14,481 nucleotides of DNA, taken from the NCBI GenBank assembly GCA_002380675.1, contig DFWB01000306.1, positions 1-14,481 on the forward strand, given 5' to 3'. Below are positions 7,073-14,383 of the stretch, one piece after another. How positions within the stretch are numbered: the stretch's first letter is position 1; every line of letters begins with the position of its first letter. The notes beneath the pieces are model-generated. The model was not told the DNA's origin. It saw only the letters and a program-made list of their open reading frames with translations, and did not search any database. The position numbers and the translations under genes were made by a program. This stretch comes from Akkermansiaceae bacterium UBA4145 (GTDB lineage Bacteria; Verrucomicrobiota; Verrucomicrobiia; Verrucomicrobiales; Akkermansiaceae).

Positions 7073-7672
7073 TCAACGCCTTCCCTCAAAAGCACGGGAA
7101 ACAGTGAGAGCGTCCGCATGCTCCAGAATACCTCCGGCAGGCAACCCCTGAGCGAGCCGACTGATTTGACAATCATAACCCGCAAGGAGATCGGTCAGGT
7201 AATTCGCCGTCGCTTCTCCCTCCACATCAGAGCTAAGGGCCAAAATGATTTCTACACCCGCAAGACTCTCCAAACGCTTGATTAGCTGCTCAATACGAAG
7301 ATCGTCGGGCCCCACATTGTCGAGAGGGGAAAGCTTCCCTCCGAGGCAGTGATAGAGCCCTTTAAACGCTCCAGAGCGCTCGATCGGAAGAACATCTGTT
7401 GCCTGCTCCACAAGGCACAACTTGCCGCGGTCGCGATCCTGATCAGAACAGACCGAACACCCCTCCAATGTAGCGAAAAACCCACATTGCGGACACGAGG
7501 TGACCGCAACTGCAGCATTCTGAATCGATTCAGCCAGGTCATTCGGCTGAGCCTTGCTGCTCTGCAGCAACCAGAGTGCCATTCTCTCGGCACTCCTTGG
7601 ACCAACCCCCGGAAGCCGCTTAAGCTGATCAATCAGATCGCCTACGGGTTGGGGGTATTCTGCACGGGCCAC
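7073..7672 (-). CDS. recR: Recombination mediator protein RecR
   Basis: RecR acts with RecF/RecO in loading RecA at single-strand gaps in recombinational repair. Numbering from the GTG at 7672 gives 199 residues, the usual length. Seen: a helix-hairpin-helix LPGVGPRSAERMA (20-32) and a four-cysteine zinc finger (C60, C63, C72, C75). The Toprim domain contains LCLVEQATDV (85-94), SSDVEGEATANYL (147-159) and the family C-terminal signature RLAQGLPAGG...HADALT...AFEGR. The frame reaches a TTG at 7678, but a TATAGT hexamer occupies 7679-7684 right against that TTG. A transcript from it would start at about the GTG, so GTG 7672 is preferred. Neither start has a Shine-Dalgarno. The common dnaX/ybaB neighbours are absent; instead it sits between a small membrane-protein gene and two LysM genes. 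Confidence 0.95.
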   Translation of the reverse strand: MARAEYPQPVGDLIDQLKRLPGVGPRSAERMALWLLQSSKAQPNDLAESIQNAAVAVTSCPQCGFFATLEGCSVCSDQDRDRGKLCLVEQATDVLPIERSGAFKGLYHCLGGKLSPLDNVGPDDLRIEQLIKRLESLAGVEIILALSSDVEGEATANYLTDLLAGYDCQISRLAQGLPAGGILEHADALTVSRAFEGRR

Positions 7673-7678
7673 GCGCAA

Positions 7679-7707
7679 ACTATAACGCTTTATTGCTTTT
7701 TTGCCAG
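7679..7707 (-). promoter_or_regulatory. Candidate promoter giving a leaderless recR transcript
   Basis: On the minus strand CTGGCA (7707-7702; 4 of 6 to TTGACA), a 17-nt spacer and TATAGT (7684-7679; 5 of 6 to TATAAT) form a promoter-like pair. The GTG at 7672 begins 6 nt after the hexamer, about where transcription would start, so the messenger could be leaderless. A second, perfect TATAAT lies further upstream at 7770-7765 but lacks a good -35 (TTAGTT at 17 nt) and would give a leader of roughly 80 nt. Which one is used cannot be decided here. Confidence 0.4.
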
Positions 7708-7789
7708 CCTCCTGCCGACCCTCTCAGCCACTCATCCCCCTGAAATATTGCATCGCCCCAGACGATTATACTTTTCTGCCCCAGGAAAA

Positions 7790-8233
7790 CTAAGCCCCTT
7801 CTATTTCACAGGGCATAGGATGATAGCGAGCCCAGAGAACCGCGCATGCTGCACTCCAGCTCAAACAGAAGACCGCAACCACTGGACTCCAGAAAAGGCC
7901 CCACAACGCAACTACCGGCGAAGCCGAGACAACAAGCACAAGGCAACTCAAGAAAAGAAGAAGGCGCCTGAGAAATCCCGGAACTTCCAGAAGAACCAGC
8001 GCAATGCCGTATGTCAGAGCCAAAAGCACCAAAACGGCCCACCACGGTTGGCCCACTGCATTAACCGGAAATCCGAGTTCCATATAAGCCGAAAGAATCT
8101 GACGCTCAATCAATAGCGATATCCCCGAGATCCGCACCACTAGTCCAACCGCCATGGCAAAACTCCCGACCACCACGGCCACCGTGAGGGGGTGATGATG
8201 GGCAGGGGAAGATCTACCGAACTCTTCAGGCAT
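7790..8233 (-). CDS. Small multi-helix membrane protein of unknown function
   Basis: I do not recognise this 147-residue protein. It has a short N-terminus with three consecutive histidines (HHH, residues 12-14) and four likely membrane helices (about 16-38, 64-83, 89-111 and 114-135). An amphipathic segment with acidic and basic residues lies at 42-50, and the short C-terminus ends CEIEGA. No catalytic or transport motif is visible. The ATG at 8233 is only 10 bp after the stop of the ClpX-like gene. A GGAGGGG about 15 nt before it, inside the end of that gene, may help translation. The tight spacing suggests co-transcription with the ClpX-like gene, and possibly a shared task in membrane-protein quality control, but that is only inference from position. 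Confidence 0.72.
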   Translation of the reverse strand: MPEEFGRSSPAHHHPLTVAVVVGSFAMAVGLVVRISGISLLIERQILSAYMELGFPVNAVGQPWWAVLVLLALTYGIALVLLEVPGFLRRLLLFLSCLVLVVSASPVVALWGLFWSPVVAVFCLSWSAACAVLWARYHPMPCEIEGA

Positions 8234-8243
8234 GGAAATACAC

Positions 8244-9863
8244 TTACGCCCCTCCAGATGGATCTTCCTCCTCAGAATCGCTACTCCGGTAGCTTTTCAC
8301 CACAAGGTCACTTAAGTATTTATCAGGATCTTGCACGGCCTCGGGACCGATTTTAAACGTCGTGCGACCGGTATTTTTCTGGATCAGCTTTAGCCCGAAC
8401 TGAACGTCGCGAAAGCGCTGTCGGCACAACTGGAGCAGACTGCGTCCCTGTTCAGCGGCTTCCTCTGCGAGCTTAGAAAGAGCTTCGGGCTTGAACTCAA
8501 GCTCTACACCATGCTCCGCCTGAAAATCACGACAAAAGGTATCGAGCTCGCGGGAGGCCTTCTCGACATCTACCTTTCTTCCCAGTTCTCGATACTCTTC
8601 CAAGAGCTCCTCGCGCCTGTCAATCAGCTCCTCGTTGATGGACAACTCCGATACAGAGGTTCCCGGGAGCTCAAACTTAAAATCTCTGAGCAACCGTTCA
8701 CAAACGGTCATAAGAGCACGCGCCCCCGTGTTTTCCTTCTCAGCGAGAGATGCTATTCTCCCTATCGCTGTATCGTCGAAACGGGCCATGATCCCATAGG
8801 CCTCGAATTCCCTCTCATACTGCCTGAGGAGACTGCCCTCTGAAAACTTCATGATATTCTCCAGGTCAGCGGCGCTGAGTTTCTCACAAACGACCCGAAC
8901 CGGTAGGCGGCCGATAAATTCCGCCTCGAATCCAAACTCAATGAAGTCCTGGGTCTCAACCTCACTGAACAACTCACCGTCCATGGGCCTCTCTGTAGGA
9001 TCCGCCCCAAACCCAATTTGCCCCTCGCTAAGTCGCTTTCGCACGACTTTTTCGAGACCAGAGAACGCACCACTTACGATGAAAAGAATATGCCGGGTGT
9101 TGACGGTATCTTTCGCGGCTCCGCCACCCTGCTGCATACTCATCATCGACTTCATCTGACTCCGAATATCCATAGGATTGGTAAGCGGAACCTCCGTTTC
9201 CTCCATTAGCTTGAGGAGAGTCGTCTGCACCCCTCTGCCACTGACATCCCTTCCGATCATCTCGCTCCGGGTCGCAATCTTGTCTATTTCATCAATATAG
9301 ATGATTCCAAATTCGGCCAGATCGAGATCTCCCTCGGCTTTCTGAACAAGGTCACGAACAAGATCATCAACATCTCCACCCACATAGCCGGTTTCGGAGA
9401 ACTTTGTGGCATCTGCTTTCACGAAGGGGACTCCGATCAGTTCCGCAATGTGCTTCACCAGATAGGTTTTACCAACTCCAGTCGGCCCTACCACGATCAC
9501 GTTCTGCTTCTGCAACTCGATCCCTTCAGGAAGCTTACCGCTCTCGTTCTCAAGACTGCGCAAATATTTTGCGTGATTGTAGTGATCGCATACCGCAATC
9601 GAGAGTGCCTTTTTAGCCTCATCCTGTCTGATCACAAATCGGTCAAGGTGCGCTTTTATATCACGCGGAATATAATCGAACTCGAAAACGCTGTCAGCTC
9701 CCGGCCCCTGCGGCACTTCCGGAACCGACTCCTCCTCTTCACTGTTCATTCCAGCCATACCCCATTGCACGTTGCCCATTTTCCCGAAGAACTCTTGCAG
9801 GCTCTGCTGCAATTCGTCCGGACTCGGGCCCGTCCCGGGGGACTGTTTATCGTCATCAGCCAT
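8244..9863 (-). CDS. ClpX-like AAA+ unfoldase without zinc domain, with duplicated lid
   Basis: A 539-residue AAA+ ATPase closest to ClpX, which unfolds proteins and feeds them to ClpP. Seen: Walker A GPTGVGKT (126-133), pore loop GYVG (159-162), Walker B IIYIDEID (187-194; D191, E192) and GAFSGLEKVVRKRL (265-278). An IGFG loop (283-286) corresponds to the ClpP-docking IGF, with arginine finger FIGRLP (R319) and sensor 2 GAR (R382). Canonical ClpX (about 420 residues) begins with a four-cysteine zinc-binding domain. Here the first 60 residues are acidic, Gly/Pro-rich and cysteine-free. A Met/Gln-rich insertion (about 228-250) precedes sensor 1. After the normal small domain, a second sensor-2-like copy appears at about 453-520, then an acidic tail. 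It may be a specialised paralogue or this lineage's only ClpX. It sits 69 bp after the kinase gene and 10 bp before the membrane-protein gene. The ATG at 9863 has no Shine-Dalgarno. Confidence 0.9.
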   Translation of the reverse strand: MADDDKQSPGTGPSPDELQQSLQEFFGKMGNVQWGMAGMNSEEEESVPEVPQGPGADSVFEFDYIPRDIKAHLDRFVIRQDEAKKALSIAVCDHYNHAKYLRSLENESGKLPEGIELQKQNVIVVGPTGVGKTYLVKHIAELIGVPFVKADATKFSETGYVGGDVDDLVRDLVQKAEGDLDLAEFGIIYIDEIDKIATRSEMIGRDVSGRGVQTTLLKLMEETEVPLTNPMDIRSQMKSMMSMQQGGGAAKDTVNTRHILFIVSGAFSGLEKVVRKRLSEGQIGFGADPTERPMDGELFSEVETQDFIEFGFEAEFIGRLPVRVVCEKLSAADLENIMKFSEGSLLRQYEREFEAYGIMARFDDTAIGRIASLAEKENTGARALMTVCERLLRDFKFELPGTSVSELSINEELIDRREELLEEYRELGRKVDVEKASRELDTFCRDFQAEHGVELEFKPEALSKLAEEAAEQGRSLLQLCRQRFRDVQFGLKLIQKNTGRTTFKIGPEAVQDPDKYLSDLVVKSYRSSDSEEEDPSGGA

Positions 9864-9871
9864 CAGTGCGG

Positions 9872-9899
9872 AAGATCGACGTAAAAGCTACCTTGTCAA
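9872..9899 (-). promoter_or_regulatory. Candidate promoter for the clpX-like gene (perfect -35)
   Basis: On the minus strand a perfect TTGACA (9899-9894) is followed 16 nt later by GATCTT (9877-9872; 3 of 6 to TATAAT). Eight bases then separate the hexamer from the ATG at 9863, so any transcript would have almost no leader. The -10 is poor. Confidence rests on the exact -35 and on its place in the 69-bp gap after the kinase gene. Confidence 0.33.
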
Positions 9900-9932
9900 T
9901 AATTGCCATCGATTCACCGCATCTTCATCGGG

Positions 9933-12299
9933 CTATCTTCCGAAATCCTCCAGAATCTTCTCCCACTGAACGGAGAAATCAGGCCTTAGCTTAACCAACT
10001 CGTCTGCCATCATACGACATTCCTCTGTCAGGCCGTTCAGCCATCCGAAGGCAAGAGCATTCACCAATAGCCTTGCTCTCTCAGGCCCCTTATCGGTCTC
10101 GTCTACAAGAACCCGGTGAAGGCCCAGCAATGAGCGAGGGTCTATGTCCCTCCAATCAAGGGAGCGAGCCGAACCGGACTCCTCCACCATGAGCCCCCTC
10201 TCCTGAGAACCAATCACCTGTGTATGACGCAAACCACTCCGAGTCCGAATTTCGACCCCAGCTGCTCCGGGGCCCAGAACCCGGACAAGATCACCGAGAA
10301 ACACCTCTGCCTCGGCCGCGAAAAAAAGGAGCGCAGCCCGCTGGCTCCGTTCCAAGTCCCCCTTCAATTCAATCGTCTGCAGGGCGTTTGCTCCGGCTGC
10401 AAATTTTCCATCTGAAAAATATTTTCCCGATACTTCGCTACAGAGCATTCCCCACTCTTCATCCACCTTCCTGTTCCGAAAGTATCGCGAACGTTCTCGC
10501 AATACGCTCTGCCAGGCCTTCACGTTAAAACGGGCCCTGCCGATCGTCTTGAGAGAGCCATACAGGTCATCAAGCGCAAGAATAGCCGCTTCAATTTCGG
10601 CTCTGGTCTTTCCCTCGGTCCCAAATTCGGCCGCAGAAAGAAGACGATAGTCAGCCATGTAGCGGTTCCCGATCCTGAGATACGCCTGCATCCAATCCGA
10701 CTCAGGCCACGGCCCACTACGAAGGAACTTTTCAAACATCCCCCGAGCACGCTCCACGTCCCCCTGTTCCCACGTTTTCAAGGCCATGGCAAAGAACACC
10801 GTTGCACGGAAGGGCTTGTCCAGCACCTCCGGGATGCGCTCCGCCGGAATAAATTGCAGGTCGGTAAGAAGTTCCGCAGCGGCCTGCACTCTCCTACCCA
10901 TCACTGTATCCGATGCCTCTCGCTCATTTACAAAATCAAAGAGATCGGCCAAGTACTGCCGTGCGTCAGCACTCCTTCCGTCCAGAAAGGAAACTACGAC
11001 TGCTTCAAATCCAGCCCAGATTGCGGTCTCAGCAGGAGCCTGCTCATTTCGCCATACCTCACAAAACTTTTGTTCCGCTCCCACGTAATCATCCTCTTCC
11101 AAGAACTTTCGGGCAGTCTGGTAGGCCTCATTAATCTGCATCGCGGCCTCGAGCCCCACATTGGGATTCTTCTCCGGATCAACCACGAGGGCCGCGTTAC
11201 TAACACCTCCTTCCTTTCCCTCGTCAGAATTTATCGCAGAGAGGTAAAGCCCGGCAGCAGTCAGAAGGCCTCCCACGACCAGCGCAGACAGCCCAAGAAG
11301 AACCTTCCTCCTGGTATCGTATCTCTTCCTTCGCTTGCTGCGGGTCCCTCCCTGAACTGGAGCCTTTGTCCCTTTTTCCTTCAGGGCCATCCGCGCTGCT
11401 TCTAGTTCAGCCCTGAAATTCTCATAATCAAGAAACCGTTCATCCGGATCGTCCGCCATTGCCTTCTCAACGATTTGCACGGTCTCGTTTGAGAGCCAAG
11501 GAGCCACCCGCTTCAGCGGAACTATCTCCTGCTTGGCCTTCCGGGCGGCCTTGTTGCTCACCTCGTTCAATTCGATAGGCCGGCAGCCGGAAAGAGCATG
11601 GTAGAGGGTTGAGCCAAGCGCGTATATATCTGCCCTATGGTCTTCTCCTGACTGCTCGAGCACCTCCGGAGCGACATAAGTAGGAGTAGCCCATATTTCT
11701 TCTGCCTGAACTACCCCGCTCTCGGTGAGAAGAGACAGCCCGAAGTCTACCAGCTTGGCAGTGCCATCCTCGGCAATAAGAATATTTCCCGGTTTGATAT
11801 CCCGGTGAAGAAGACCTGCACTCTGCGCTGACCGCAGCCCGTCTACCACCTGCAGAGCAAGACGCACCACCGCATCCTCTGGCAGGGCCCCAAAATCAGA
11901 CATCCGCTCTTCAAGGCTTTCGCCTGGCACCAGCTCCATGGCTATGAAGTAACGCCCATAGGCTCTCCCTACCGTGTAAACATCCACGATGTTTGGATGA
12001 CTTACTGTTGCGGTTAGTCGCGCTTCCTTCTTAAACGCGGCCTCCCTTTTTTCATCTGCCGAATATTCCTCGTTGAGCACCTTAACCGCGATCTCTCGAT
12101 CTAGAGTCGTGTCGTGAGCCGCATAGATGACACTCATTCCCCCATGGGCGATAAGGCGCAGTAACCGATAGGGCCCCATTTCCGCCTTCACTCGTACCTC
12201 CGCCCCACATGTTGGACAGGCCACCCGGGTGAAGGGACCGACATCGGCAACATTCATCTCGCCCCTACATTCCGGGCAGCTGGCAAGATGATCAGTCAC
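9933..12299 (-). CDS. Transmembrane Ser/Thr protein kinase with N-terminal zinc ribbon
   Basis: A 788-residue Hanks-type kinase. Seen: a zinc-ribbon-like element of paired cysteines (C8-x2-C11, C28-x2-C31), then a kinase domain at about 43-305. The kinase has ATP lysine K73 (AVKVL), helix-C glutamate E92, catalytic loop HRDIKPGN (165-172), DFG (185-187) and APE (210-212). The glycine loop reads IAHGGMSVIYAA, so the first and last glycines of the usual GxGxxG are Ala and Ser; the other catalytic residues are intact and activity is likely. A basic stretch (319-332) precedes one membrane helix (about 333-354). A roughly 430-residue helical, TPR-like region follows (for example YQTARKFLEEDDYVGAEQKF), which would face the periplasm and sense a protein or wall signal. 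The GTG at 12299 is fixed by an in-frame TAA at 12309-12311. The clpX-like gene follows after 69 bp; substrates are unknown. Confidence 0.92.
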   Translation of the reverse strand: MTDHLASCPECRGEMNVADVGPFTRVACPTCGAEVRVKAEMGPYRLLRLIAHGGMSVIYAAHDTTLDREIAVKVLNEEYSADEKREAAFKKEARLTATVSHPNIVDVYTVGRAYGRYFIAMELVPGESLEERMSDFGALPEDAVVRLALQVVDGLRSAQSAGLLHRDIKPGNILIAEDGTAKLVDFGLSLLTESGVVQAEEIWATPTYVAPEVLEQSGEDHRADIYALGSTLYHALSGCRPIELNEVSNKAARKAKQEIVPLKRVAPWLSNETVQIVEKAMADDPDERFLDYENFRAELEAARMALKEKGTKAPVQGGTRSKRRKRYDTRRKVLLGLSALVVGGLLTAAGLYLSAINSDEGKEGGVSNAALVVDPEKNPNVGLEAAMQINEAYQTARKFLEEDDYVGAEQKFCEVWRNEQAPAETAIWAGFEAVVVSFLDGRSADARQYLADLFDFVNEREASDTVMGRRVQAAAELLTDLQFIPAERIPEVLDKPFRATVFFAMALKTWEQGDVERARGMFEKFLRSGPWPESDWMQAYLRIGNRYMADYRLLSAAEFGTEGKTRAEIEAAILALDDLYGSLKTIGRARFNVKAWQSVLRERSRYFRNRKVDEEWGMLCSEVSGKYFSDGKFAAGANALQTIELKGDLERSQRAALLFFAAEAEVFLGDLVRVLGPGAAGVEIRTRSGLRHTQVIGSQERGLMVEESGSARSLDWRDIDPRSLLGLHRVLVDETDKGPERARLLVNALAFGWLNGLTEECRMMADELVKLRPDFSVQWEKILEDFGR

Positions 12300-12305
12300 C
12301 CTCTC

Positions 12306-12335
12306 AGGTTAGATCCAACCCAGACCCGGTGGCAA
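12306..12335 (-). promoter_or_regulatory. Candidate promoter for the kinase gene, leaderless geometry
   Basis: In the 100-bp divergent gap, the minus strand reads TTGCCA (12335-12330; 5 of 6 to TTGACA), an 18-nt spacer, then TAACCT (12311-12306; 3 of 6 to TATAAT). The kinase GTG at 12299 begins 6 nt later, so transcription would start at or next to the start codon. The -10 match is weak. Confidence 0.3.
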
Positions 12336-12399
12336 GGAGCGTTCCAACCTCAATACCTCGCTACTTGCCCCTTGCCTCCTCCTACTCCACCCTCGATCC

Positions 12400-13410
12400 G
12401 TGACGATCAAGGTCGAAACATCCAGCGGCGAACGACTCGATCTGTTTCTTGTGCGGGAACTTCCGGATCTCTCGCGCTCCCGCATCCAGACTCTCCTCAA
12501 GCAGGGGCACATTGTGGTCAACGGAACTGAGGCAAAGCCCAAAACTTCCGTCAACTCTGGTGACCAAATCACGATCAGCCTTCCAGAGCCCCAGCCCGCC
12601 GAGATCATTCCGCAGGATATTCCCCTCGATATCCTCCACGAAGATCAGGACCTCATCGTCATCAACAAACCCACAGGCCTGGTGGTTCACCCCGCGCCGG
12701 GGAATCCCGACGGCACTCTCGTGAATGCTCTTCTCCACTACTGCGAGGGCAACCTTCCCGGTATTGGCGGAATAGAGCGCCCCGGCATTGTACACCGCCT
12801 CGATAAGGACACCAGCGGATGCATTGTCACGGCGAGGACCGACAAGGGCCTTCAGTCGCTTCTCGACCAGTTTGCAGAAAGAAAAACCACCAAGCTCTAC
12901 CTTGCCATTACCGAGAGATCTCCGATCCAGCCTTCAGGATCGATCTTTACCCACATCGGGCGTCACCCGGTAAGACGACAGATGCAGGCTGTCCTCAATC
13001 CAGGTGAAGGATCGAGCCGTCCTGCCATCACAGATTACTACGTCCTCCACCGTTCCGAATCGGCCGGGTGGGCTCTCGTCCTCTGCCACCTTCACACTGG
13101 GCGCACTCATCAGATCAGGGTGCATATGAAACATATCGGCTGCCCGCTCCTCGGCGACTCTCTCTATGCCAACCCCAAGCGACAATCACCGCGGTCCGAG
13201 CGCCTCATGCTCCACGCCTGGCGCCTCGGTTTTACCCACCCAGATACGGGGCAGTTCAAAACCCATGAAGCTCCACCTCCACCTGAGTTTGAAGCGTTCT
13301 TTCCAAATCCGCAATGTCTCGATACCATTCGCAACACCAGTCCTGATGCGCTGCCGCAGGCCCTCAATATTGATGGACGGGTAAGCAAGGACCAGAGCGA
13401 TACCCCGTGA
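12400..13410 (+). CDS. RluD-family 23S rRNA pseudouridine synthase
   Basis: A 336-residue enzyme that isomerises uridine to pseudouridine in RNA. Seen: an N-terminal S4 RNA-binding domain (about 8-62, ERLDLFLVRELPDLSRSRIQ...VVNG), then the RluA/RluD catalytic domain. The catalytic domain contains NKPTGLVVHPAPG (89-101), HRLDKDTSG (132-140; catalytic Asp135), a YLAI segment and HTGRTHQIRVHM. S4 plus this catalytic domain is typical of RluD, which acts on helix 69 of 23S rRNA, but RluC or related specificities are possible. The C-terminus has an extra Pro/Asp-rich tail of about 35 residues. The start is a GTG without Shine-Dalgarno, chosen because the S4 domain begins just after it. It is divergent from the kinase gene by 100 bp and overlaps the next gene by 4 bp (GTGA), indicating translational coupling. 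Confidence 0.92.
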   Translation: MTIKVETSSGERLDLFLVRELPDLSRSRIQTLLKQGHIVVNGTEAKPKTSVNSGDQITISLPEPQPAEIIPQDIPLDILHEDQDLIVINKPTGLVVHPAPGNPDGTLVNALLHYCEGNLPGIGGIERPGIVHRLDKDTSGCIVTARTDKGLQSLLDQFAERKTTKLYLAITERSPIQPSGSIFTHIGRHPVRRQMQAVLNPGEGSSRPAITDYYVLHRSESAGWALVLCHLHTGRTHQIRVHMKHIGCPLLGDSLYANPKRQSPRSERLMLHAWRLGFTHPDTGQFKTHEAPPPPEFEAFFPNPQCLDTIRNTSPDALPQALNIDGRVSKDQSDTP

Positions 13411-14378
13411 AAGACATGAACATTACCTGCCTCGATTCCTCAACGCTGACCCGAGGCGACATCGACTTCGCCCCTCTGGAGGCACTTGGGAACTTTTCGC
13501 ATTTTGACCGGACCGGACCGTCCCAGGTGATCGAACGGGCTCACGATGCCGAGGTGATCCTCACCAATAAAGTCGTTCTCGATGCCGGGATCATCCAGTC
13601 ACTCCCTAATCTTAAATTAATTCTGGTATGCGCCACGGGAGTCAATGTTGTCGATCTCGATGCCGCAACGGCCAGAAAGATCCCCGTCTGCAATGTTGCT
13701 GGTTACTCCACTCCCAGTGTCGCCCAACATACGGCGGCACTTCTTCTCTCCCTTGTCACCAAGGTTCACCGACTTGCAAACGAACATGAAGAGTGGCCTC
13801 AATCCCCGATCTTCACTCGGTTAACCCACCCGATCACCGAACTGGCGGGAAGGTCTTGCGGCATCGTCGGCCTTGGGGAAATCGGATCAGCCTTCGCTGG
13901 GATTGCAGAAGCTCTGAAAATGGAGGTACAGGTCCTTGCGCGCGAGGGATCATCGAATATTCATCGCCCCGATCTCCCCCGGGTCTCACCAGAGGAGTTC
14001 TTTGCCTCTTCCGATGTCGTCTCGCTTCATTGCCCTCTCACCAGCGAGAATGAGCATATGATTGACCGGACGACCTTATCCGCCATGAAACCGGGCTCCA
14101 TTCTCCTTAATGTCAGCCGGGGCCCTCTTGTCAATGAGGTCGATCTTGCCGAGGCTCTTCGAAGTGGCCACCTCTCCGGAGCCGGGCTCGATGTCCTCTC
14201 CACGGAACCACCCAGCCCGGACCATCCCCTGTTTGCGCCCGACCTTGCGGATCGCAATCTCATCATGACGCCTCACACCGCCTGGCTGTCTCTGGAGTCC
14301 CGGCGCCGCCTTCTGGCAGGGGTCGTGGATAACCTGAAAAACTGGATCGCCGGCACCCCCTCCAACCGGGTTGCCTGA
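13407..14378 (+). CDS. D-2-hydroxyacid dehydrogenase, probable hydroxypyruvate/glycerate dehydrogenase
   Basis: A 323-residue NAD(P)-dependent dehydrogenase interconverting a 2-oxoacid and its D-2-hydroxyacid. Seen: an N-terminal substrate domain with ATGVNVVDLDAA (76-87), and the Rossmann motif GLGEIG (155-160) inside CGIVGLGEIGSAFA. The catalytic trio is R238 (NVSRGPLVNE), E267 (STEPP) and H290 (TPHTAW). The HTAW...SLESRRRLL signature near the C-terminus is typical of hydroxypyruvate reductase / glycerate dehydrogenases, so D-glycerate or hydroxypyruvate is a reasonable substrate guess. The cofactor discriminator after the second beta strand reads LAREGSS; a basic residue there could allow NADP. 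The GTG at 13407 overlaps the upstream stop by 4 bp; an ATG at 13416 (Met4) is the alternative. The next gene starts 5 bp after the stop, so these form one operon. Confidence 0.92.
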   Translation: MKDMNITCLDSSTLTRGDIDFAPLEALGNFSHFDRTGPSQVIERAHDAEVILTNKVVLDAGIIQSLPNLKLILVCATGVNVVDLDAATARKIPVCNVAGYSTPSVAQHTAALLLSLVTKVHRLANEHEEWPQSPIFTRLTHPITELAGRSCGIVGLGEIGSAFAGIAEALKMEVQVLAREGSSNIHRPDLPRVSPEEFFASSDVVSLHCPLTSENEHMIDRTTLSAMKPGSILLNVSRGPLVNEVDLAEALRSGHLSGAGLDVLSTEPPSPDHPLFAPDLADRNLIMTPHTAWLSLESRRRLLAGVVDNLKNWIAGTPSNRVA

Positions 14379-14383
14379 CAACC

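Noticed and set aside
6322..7107. A 261-codon plus-strand frame
   Set aside because: It is antisense to the first LysM gene; its Ser/Arg/Thr-rich translation mirrors the acidic linker codons. The minus-strand product has a membrane helix and a LysM domain.
7681..7790. The recR upstream gap as a small RNA or terminator
   Set aside because: The T-rich run at 7697-7702 lacks a preceding GC-rich stem on either strand, and no tRNA-like or other RNA fold is evident. Only promoter-like hexamers are visible.
7349..8116. A 255-codon plus-strand frame
   Set aside because: It lies antisense to recR and the membrane-protein gene, spans their gap, and its translation is low-complexity Lys/Arg/Gln-rich with no domain. 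RecR motifs on the minus strand are unambiguous.
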